A stretch of DNA of 64,000 bases. It comes from SVFI01 sp045588655 (lineage in GTDB: Bacteria; Bacillota; Clostridia; Lachnospirales; Lachnospiraceae). Location: contig JAZNEP010000029.1 of assembly GCA_045588655.1 (NCBI GenBank), positions 1-64,000 of the forward strand, in the 5' to 3' direction. The position numbers and the translations under genes are program-made. The notes below the pieces were generated by a model. It was not told the DNA's origin, did no database searches, and saw only the letters and a list, made by a program, of their open reading frames with translations. Positions 59,175-64,000 of this stretch are shown in pieces (the stretch's first letter is position 1; each line of letters begins with the position of its first letter).

Positions 59175-59876
59175 TTAGAGAACTTCAAATTTATAACCGA
59201 TTCCCCATACCGTAGAAAGACGCCAGTGCGGATGATCACTGATTTTTTCACGAAGACGTTTGATATGAACATCCACAGTTCTGGTATCTCCAATGTATTC
59301 ATAGCCCCAAATTTGATCAAGGAGCTGCTCTCTTGTAAATACCTGATTTGGTGATGCAGCGAGAAAATAGAGAAGCTCTAATTCTTTTGGTGGCATTTCA
59401 ACGACCTTATCTTTATAAACAACCGAATAGTTGGTCAGATTAATGGACAGATCCGGATATTCAACTTTTTTGGCGTTACTTGTTTCTTCGTGAACCGCAT
59501 TACCGGATTTGAAGCGTCGAAGCACAGCCTTTACGCGTGCAACGAGCTCTTTGGTATCAAATGGTTTTTCCATATAATCATCCGCTCCAAGCTCAAGACC
59601 AAGAACTTTATCAAACACTTCTCCTTTGGCAGAGAGCATGATAATCGGAACGTTGGAAGAAGATCGAACTTCTCTACAGACCTGATAACCGTCTATGCCA
59701 GGAAGCATGAGATCGAGGAGAATCAGATTGGGATTAAAGTTGTGAAATGCATTAAGAGCAGATTCACCATCATATACAATCATTGTTTCAAAACATTCCT
59801 TTGTCAGATATAAGGAAATAAGTTCTGCAATATTTTCATCGTCATCTACAATCAGTATTTTTTGTTTTGTCGCCAT
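59175..59876 (-). CDS. OmpR/PhoB-type response regulator
   Basis: A 233-residue regulator. The receiver domain (residues 5-118) has phosphoacceptor Asp55 (LLDLMLPGIDGY), acidic DDDE at 11-14 and Lys in MEKPF. The C-terminal winged helix (about 140-230: ELELLYFLAASPNQVFTREQ, TRTVDVHIKRLREKI) binds DNA. AAAGGAGG precedes the ATG. It is paired with the kinase gene 33 bp downstream, and starts 13 bp after mutS2. Confidence 0.95.
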   Translation of the reverse strand: MATKQKILIVDDDENIAELISLYLTKECFETMIVYDGESALNAFHNFNPNLILLDLMLPGIDGYQVCREVRSSSNVPIIMLSAKGEVFDKVLGLELGADDYMEKPFDTKELVARVKAVLRRFKSGNAVHEETSNAKKVEYPDLSINLTNYSVVYKDKVVEMPPKELELLYFLAASPNQVFTREQLLDQIWGYEYIGDTRTVDVHIKRLREKISDHPHWRLSTVWGIGYKFEVL

Positions 59877-59889
59877 GAGATACCTCCTT

Positions 59890-62262
59890 TTATTTAAATG
59901 TTGCTATGGTCACGCCGCTATCGCCTTCCCCGAACTCACCGAGTCGGAAAGAGGAGATATAAGATAAGCTTTTCAAGTGGCTGTGAATCGCACTTCGCAG
60001 AGCACCGGTTCCTTTTCCGTGTACGATGCGTACGCTCGGTATATGTGCCATGTATGCGTCATCCAGATATTTATCCAGTGCTGTAATTGCCTCATCCACA
60101 GTCTTGCCCAGCAAGTTGATTTCTGTTTTGACATTTGCAGATTTGGACATCTTGATTTGACCAAAGCTGGAATGGGACATGGTTGGTGCTGTGATATCGT
60201 CCTCCGGAATAACTACCAAATCACTGATATGCACTTTGGAGCGGATGATACCGCATTGTACAAAAAGGTAGCCTTTGGAGTCCGGTTTTGAGCTTACAGT
60301 ACCTTTCAGGTTCATGGAAAGAACTTTAATCCGATCACCAAGATGGAGCTCAGAAGCTTTTACTTTTGGAGCAGACCGGGCTGTCTTAGGAGTCTTAAGA
60401 GTTAGCTTGGAATCTTTGTCGGAAATATGTTCGCGCACCTTGGTACGTTTTTTCTCCATTTCTTTCATCGAGGTGTTGTTATCAAACTTCTGGAAAGAAC
60501 GAATGGTTTCGTCTGCCACGTCTTTGGCTTCTTTTAAGATATCGCGCGCCTGTTCGTTTGCATCGTGAAGAATCTTTTCCTTGCGCGCTTCGAATTTCTC
60601 CTGTTGTTTTTCGAAACTTTGGATTTTTTGTTCCAGTTCTTCTTTTTCTTTTTCAAATGCAAGCTTTTCACGTTCCATCTGGACACGGTTGGTTTCCAGT
60701 GTGGATAAAATATCCTCAAAATTTTCCTGATCACTGGTGATTTGCTCTTTGGCTTTTTCAATAATGCTGGTCGGAAGTCCAAGCTTACCTGAGATAGCAA
60801 AGGCATTACTTTTTCCGGGAACACCTATCAGGAGATGGTAAGTCGGTGATAACGTTTCGACATCAAACTCACAGCATGCGTTTTCCACACCCTCTGCTGA
60901 AAGGGCATACAGCTTGATCTCGCTGTAATGTGTGGTAGCCATAGTATAGCAACCACGCTCATGGAGTGTGGATAAGATTGCAATTGCAAGTGCCGCTCCT
61001 TCCGTTGGGTCGGTACCCGCACATAACTCGTCAAATAAGCACAGAGAACGGTGATCGGCCTCTTTCATAATGTTGACAATGTTAGTCATATGAGAAGAAA
61101 ATGTGGATAAATTTTGTTCGATACTTTGTTCATCGCCGATATCTGCATAGACATTGCGGAAAATTGTCAGCTGACTACGGTCAAGCGCCGGGATATGGAG
61201 TCCGGCCTGAGCCATAAGGGTAAACAGACCTACCGTTTTTAAAGAAACGGTCTTACCACCCGTATTTGGTCCTGTAACAATTAACTGTCGGAACCCGTCG
61301 CCAAGACGGACATCAATCGGAACCACTCTGTTTTTGTCAAGAAGAGGGTGACGTGCTTTGCGAAGATTGATAATCCCATCTTCGTTAAAGATTGGTTCCG
61401 TCGCATTCATCTCCATGGCAAGTCCGGCTTTGGCAAAAACAAAATCGAGGATGGTCATAAGCTCGCCATTTCGTTTCAGAGTCTGTGTATGCTCCACCAG
61501 CATGGAGGAGAGTTGCATGAGAATGCGTTCGATTTCTTCTTTTTCTTCCTCCGCCAATTCTTTTATTTTATTGTTGAGTTCCACGATGGCAGCAGGTTCA
61601 ATAAACAGCGTAGATCCGGTCTGTGAACGTTCGTGTACCATACCGGGAACCTGATTTTTGTGTTCTGCTTTAACAGGAATACAGTACCGGTTGTTACGCA
61701 TGGTAATCACAGCATCCTGCAGGTAGGTGCGGTAAGAACCGTTTACCATGTGAAGAAGCTGCGAATGAATTTTTTCCCCAGCGTGAGCCAGCGCTTTTCG
61801 AATATGTTTTAAGGTCGAGCTGGCGTCGTCGGCGTATTCATCTTCTGCGAGAATACAACGACGGATTTCCGTAGAGGTGTTGGTCAAGGGTTCCAGTTCC
61901 TCGAAAAAATTGGACAAGGAATCGGAATATTCTTTTTCTCCGCGGCCATAGTTTTTGACTCTCGCCACATTTTCCAGAAGAGAGGCTATTTTGAGCAATT
62001 CGGAGCTGCTCAAAGAGCCACCGATTTCCAAATGTTTACAAATATATGTGATATCATGGTTACTTCCAAAGGAAATATCTCCTTTTTTAAAAAGGCGGCT
62101 TAGGGCATCTTTGGTTTGCTCCTGACGAAGCCGAATCTGGGAAATGGAATTTCCGGGAGTGAGAGAAAGACACATGTCTCGCCCCGGCCCGGAAGAGGCT
62201 TTGTCAGCGAGTAGTTGTATGATTTTGTCATATTCTAATATAGTAAGTGCTTTTGGGTTCAT
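59890..62262 (-). CDS. mutS2: Endonuclease MutS2
   Basis: A 790-residue ATPase and nuclease that suppresses recombination or rescues collided ribosomes. The N-terminal core and clamp domains lead to the ABC-type ATPase: Walker A TGPNTGGKT with K337, and Walker B LCLFDELCAGTDPTEGAAL. A long coiled coil (about 510-610, Glu/Lys-rich) and a KOW-like segment follow. The last 75 residues form the Smr nuclease domain (VDEAITALDKYL, RIVHGKGTGALRSAIHSHL). The ATG at 62262 with GAAAGGA upstream gives the family N-terminus (MNPKALTILEYDKI); the frame is open to 62724, but that part overlaps the plus-strand gene. Confidence 0.95.
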   Translation of the reverse strand: MNPKALTILEYDKIIQLLADKASSGPGRDMCLSLTPGNSISQIRLRQEQTKDALSRLFKKGDISFGSNHDITYICKHLEIGGSLSSSELLKIASLLENVARVKNYGRGEKEYSDSLSNFFEELEPLTNTSTEIRRCILAEDEYADDASSTLKHIRKALAHAGEKIHSQLLHMVNGSYRTYLQDAVITMRNNRYCIPVKAEHKNQVPGMVHERSQTGSTLFIEPAAIVELNNKIKELAEEEKEEIERILMQLSSMLVEHTQTLKRNGELMTILDFVFAKAGLAMEMNATEPIFNEDGIINLRKARHPLLDKNRVVPIDVRLGDGFRQLIVTGPNTGGKTVSLKTVGLFTLMAQAGLHIPALDRSQLTIFRNVYADIGDEQSIEQNLSTFSSHMTNIVNIMKEADHRSLCLFDELCAGTDPTEGAALAIAILSTLHERGCYTMATTHYSEIKLYALSAEGVENACCEFDVETLSPTYHLLIGVPGKSNAFAISGKLGLPTSIIEKAKEQITSDQENFEDILSTLETNRVQMEREKLAFEKEKEELEQKIQSFEKQQEKFEARKEKILHDANEQARDILKEAKDVADETIRSFQKFDNNTSMKEMEKKRTKVREHISDKDSKLTLKTPKTARSAPKVKASELHLGDRIKVLSMNLKGTVSSKPDSKGYLFVQCGIIRSKVHISDLVVIPEDDITAPTMSHSSFGQIKMSKSANVKTEINLLGKTVDEAITALDKYLDDAYMAHIPSVRIVHGKGTGALRSAIHSHLKSLSYISSFRLGEFGEGDSGVTIATFK

Positions 62263-62346
62263 ATTAAAATCCTTTCGGTCATAAACGTGCATAAACTTTA
62301 AAACTAAGTATAGCACAGTTGCTATAAAAATACTACAATGGTATTC

Positions 62347-62375
62347 TTGTGGAAACGGTGGTCTGATGATATACT
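62347..62375 (+). promoter_or_regulatory. Promoter of the HtrA-like gene
   Basis: TTGTGG (62347-62352), 17 bp, TATACT (62370-62375). The predicted start near 62382 gives a 35-nt leader. The divergent mutS2 promoter must lie in 62263-62340, where a minus-strand TATACT-type -10 is seen with a weak -35. Confidence 0.55.
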
Positions 62376-62416
62376 GAATAGGGTATGGAAAGAGAGAAAT
62401 CCGGAAAGGAATCATT

Positions 62417-63709
62417 ATGGATGAAAAGGAAAAGAAGTCGTTTGTAAAAGAGACGATCAAGGAAAAACCCCTAAATAGAAGAAAGCTGTTTCGCCGAACT
62501 ATGATAACAATATGTCTGGCCATTATTTTTGGTTTGACTGCATGTTTGACCTTCATTATGATTGAGCCGGTAGTCAGTAATTTATTATATTCAGAGGACA
62601 TTACAAGAGTATCATTTCCGGAGGAAAAGGAAGAAGTGAAACCGGATGAATTATTGACGGAAAAAAGTGTGCTGCAGCAGGAACTGGTGGAAGAAGTGGT
62701 GGAGGAAGCCAAAAGTGGGATCAAAGACGAGCTGACGTTAATCCAATATGAAAGAATTTATACGCAGTTTCGTGAGATTGCAAAGAAAACAGAAACATCC
62801 ATGGCGACAGTCATCGGAATTTCCGAGCAACAGGATTGGTTTCGAGACACAACGGAAAATGAAAACACTACGTCCGGTCTGATTGTGGCAGAAAATGGTG
62901 TAGAGCTTCTGATTTTGGCGGATGCAAATAATCTCCAGAATGCAACAGAATACCATGTCCGTTTTTCGGATGGCAGAATGGTTGCCGTGCAGATGAAACA
63001 AAAGGATTCACAGACCGGATTGGCGATTTTTTCTGCAAGATTGTCCGATATGAAAGAGGAAACCAGAAAAGTAGTGAATATCGCAAAGATTGGTAGTTCA
63101 TTGAGCGATGGAATTGTTGGAAGACCGGTTATTGCAGTCGGGGCTCCGAACGGGGTCGCAGGGTCTGTTGTTTATGGAATGATTACGACAAACGAAAAAA
63201 AGGTGAGTGTGACGGATGCGATGTATCATACATTCATGACAGATATGAGTGTATTTCAAAATATGAGCGGAGTCATTATTAATGTAAAAGGAGAAGTACT
63301 GGGGATTTTAGCACAGAGTGTGACATCGTCGATTGGAACATCGGCCATGTCAGCGTATGGAATTTCAGACATCAAAAATTTAATAGCAAAGATGTCAAAT
63401 GGTGACAGTCGGGCATATATCGGGATAAAAGGAATGGATGTGACAGAGGAAGCCCATTCGGAGACAGGGGTTCCATATGGCATATATGTGACGGAGGTTA
63501 TCACCGAGTCACCGGCGATGAGATCCGGTATACAGAACGGAGATGTTATTACGATGATCAACACTTATCCGATTCATTCTTTCCAGGATTATAAGTCAGT
63601 ACTTTATGCACAGCAACCGCAGAATGTTTTGGAGATTACGCTGATGCGTTTTGATGGTGTGGAATATAATGAAATAAAATTGGAACTAACAACAGGAGAG
63701 GCAGAATAA
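62417..63709 (+). CDS. HtrA/DegP-like membrane protein with PDZ, catalytic triad lost
   Basis: A 430-residue protein: cytoplasmic N-terminus, one membrane segment (residues 28-49), a Glu-rich spacer (65-105), a trypsin-like domain (120-325) and a PDZ domain (331-425, GIYVTEVITESPAMRSGIQN). The HtrA framework is clear (VRFSDGRMVAV, IGSSLSDGIVGRPVIAVGAP, NVKGEVLGI). The triad is not: the His segment reads ILADANNLQNA (Asn171 at the His place), the Asp position in QTGLAIF is Gly201, and GNSGG is QNMSG with Met283. It is therefore probably a non-catalytic PDZ adaptor. The ribosome binding site is weak (GGAAAGG). Confidence 0.88.
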   Translation: MDEKEKKSFVKETIKEKPLNRRKLFRRTMITICLAIIFGLTACLTFIMIEPVVSNLLYSEDITRVSFPEEKEEVKPDELLTEKSVLQQELVEEVVEEAKSGIKDELTLIQYERIYTQFREIAKKTETSMATVIGISEQQDWFRDTTENENTTSGLIVAENGVELLILADANNLQNATEYHVRFSDGRMVAVQMKQKDSQTGLAIFSARLSDMKEETRKVVNIAKIGSSLSDGIVGRPVIAVGAPNGVAGSVVYGMITTNEKKVSVTDAMYHTFMTDMSVFQNMSGVIINVKGEVLGILAQSVTSSIGTSAMSAYGISDIKNLIAKMSNGDSRAYIGIKGMDVTEEAHSETGVPYGIYVTEVITESPAMRSGIQNGDVITMINTYPIHSFQDYKSVLYAQQPQNVLEITLMRFDGVEYNEIKLELTTGEAE

Positions 63710-63711
63710 TT

Positions 63712-64000
63712 ATGAAATTTATACAGGATTACAGAGAAGGCGACAGAGTCTTTGATATCTATTTATGTAAGCATAAACAGGCGGCGACCACCAAAAACGG
63801 AAAGCCGTATGAAAATGTGATTTTGCAGGATAAAACAGGTACCATTGATGCAAAAGTATGGGAACCAAACAGCATGGGTATCGAGGATTATGATACGCTC
63901 GATTACATAGAAGTGTACGGGGAAGTGACCTCTTTCCAAGGAGCAAATCAGGTAAACGTAAAAAGAATTCGCCGTTGTCAGGAGGGAGAGTATGATCCGG
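63712..64000 (+). CDS. yhaM: YhaM-type 3'-5' exoribonuclease, N-terminal part
   Basis: The visible 96 residues start MKFIQDYREGDRVFDIYLCK and run through KNGKPYENVILQDKTGTIDA and KVWEPNSMG. This is the OB-fold nucleic-acid-binding domain at the start of YhaM-family exonucleases, which is followed in the complete protein by an HD-domain nuclease (outside this window). AGGAGAGG precedes the ATG. It starts 2 bp after the HtrA-like gene and is probably co-transcribed. Confidence 0.85.
   Translation, partial: MKFIQDYREGDRVFDIYLCKHKQAATTKNGKPYENVILQDKTGTIDAKVWEPNSMGIEDYDTLDYIEVYGEVTSFQGANQVNVKRIRRCQEGEYDP

Noticed and set aside
62263..62724. 154-residue N-terminal extension of MutS2
   Set aside because: The ATG at 62262 with GAAAGGA gives the conserved MutS2 N-terminus; the extension overlaps the divergent HtrA-like gene and both promoters.
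1..64000. CRISPR array, tRNA or rRNA genes, insertion sequences or prophage
   Set aside because: No regularly spaced repeats, no cloverleaf with a GGTTCGAATCC-type T arm, and no transposase, integrase or phage structural protein were seen on either strand.

Overview
The window is chromosomal DNA from a low-GC Gram-positive anaerobe of the Clostridia, most probably family Lachnospiraceae. This is an inference from gene content: a Tad/Flp pilus locus of the DUF5702/DUF6382 type, a BofA-like protein, a TSCPD protein, DUF624 and DUF4173 membrane proteins, LytTR and PhoB-type regulators, strong AAGGAGG ribosome binding sites, and many GTG starts. I see no insertion sequence, prophage, CRISPR array, rRNA or tRNA. 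It reads as a stable core region.

Layout. 1-8.4 kb is a carbohydrate-response block: the end of a sugar ABC permease, two DUF624 (YesL-like) genes converging on a shared terminator, an AraC-type regulator divergent from a GH3 glycosidase, then a cytoplasmic sugar-binding-fold/GGDEF protein and a BofA-like protein. 8.5-17.7 kb is a tightly packed Tad pilus operon: two prepilin peptidases, TadZ, TadA, TadB, an enlarged TadC, a 55-residue Flp1-type pilin, pseudopilin-like proteins and DUF6382. A rhomboid protease (17.8-18.8 kb) follows in the same direction, then a flavodoxin-SCP2 protein, a HIT protein and a DtxR-like regulator. 20.7-28.3 kb holds a DUF4173 membrane protein divergent from a chemoreceptor, then a 1316-residue Ig-like secreted protein with a strong promoter that is probably a major surface protein. 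28.4-36.7 kb is housekeeping metabolism: GNAT, HAD, a homocysteine methyltransferase-MTHFR fusion, a MurJ-like flippase, aminopeptidase P and glycerol kinase. 36.7-45.8 kb holds an Ig-SGNH esterase, a DUF1905-C39 fusion, a Cof-type phosphatase, MurG, TSCPD, Pgi, a MATE exporter, a 2-hydroxyacid dehydrogenase and an orphan LytTR regulator. 46.1-49.4 kb is a minus-strand operon of HD-GYP, SPFH/zinc-ribbon and zinc-ribbon membrane proteins behind a perfect consensus promoter. 49.5-64 kb carries a B12-radical-SAM enzyme, an exonuclease, VanW, an AIR-synthase-like protein, Lrp and an aminotransferase, TrmL, the mutS2-PhoB-PhoR-like operon, an HtrA-like protein that has lost its catalytic triad, and the start of YhaM.

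How the parts fit together. Cyclic-di-GMP turnover appears twice: a synthase with a sugar-binding-fold sensor domain directly upstream of the pilus locus, and a candidate HD-GYP phosphodiesterase. With the Tad pilus, chemoreceptor and surface protein this suggests nutrient-linked control of surface attachment (inference). The most unusual items are the tandem His/Cys modules in a Tad pseudopilin-like protein, the extracytoplasmic insertion in TadC, the inactive HtrA-PDZ protein, the DUF1905-C39 fusion, and the HD-GYP/SPFH/zinc-ribbon operon.
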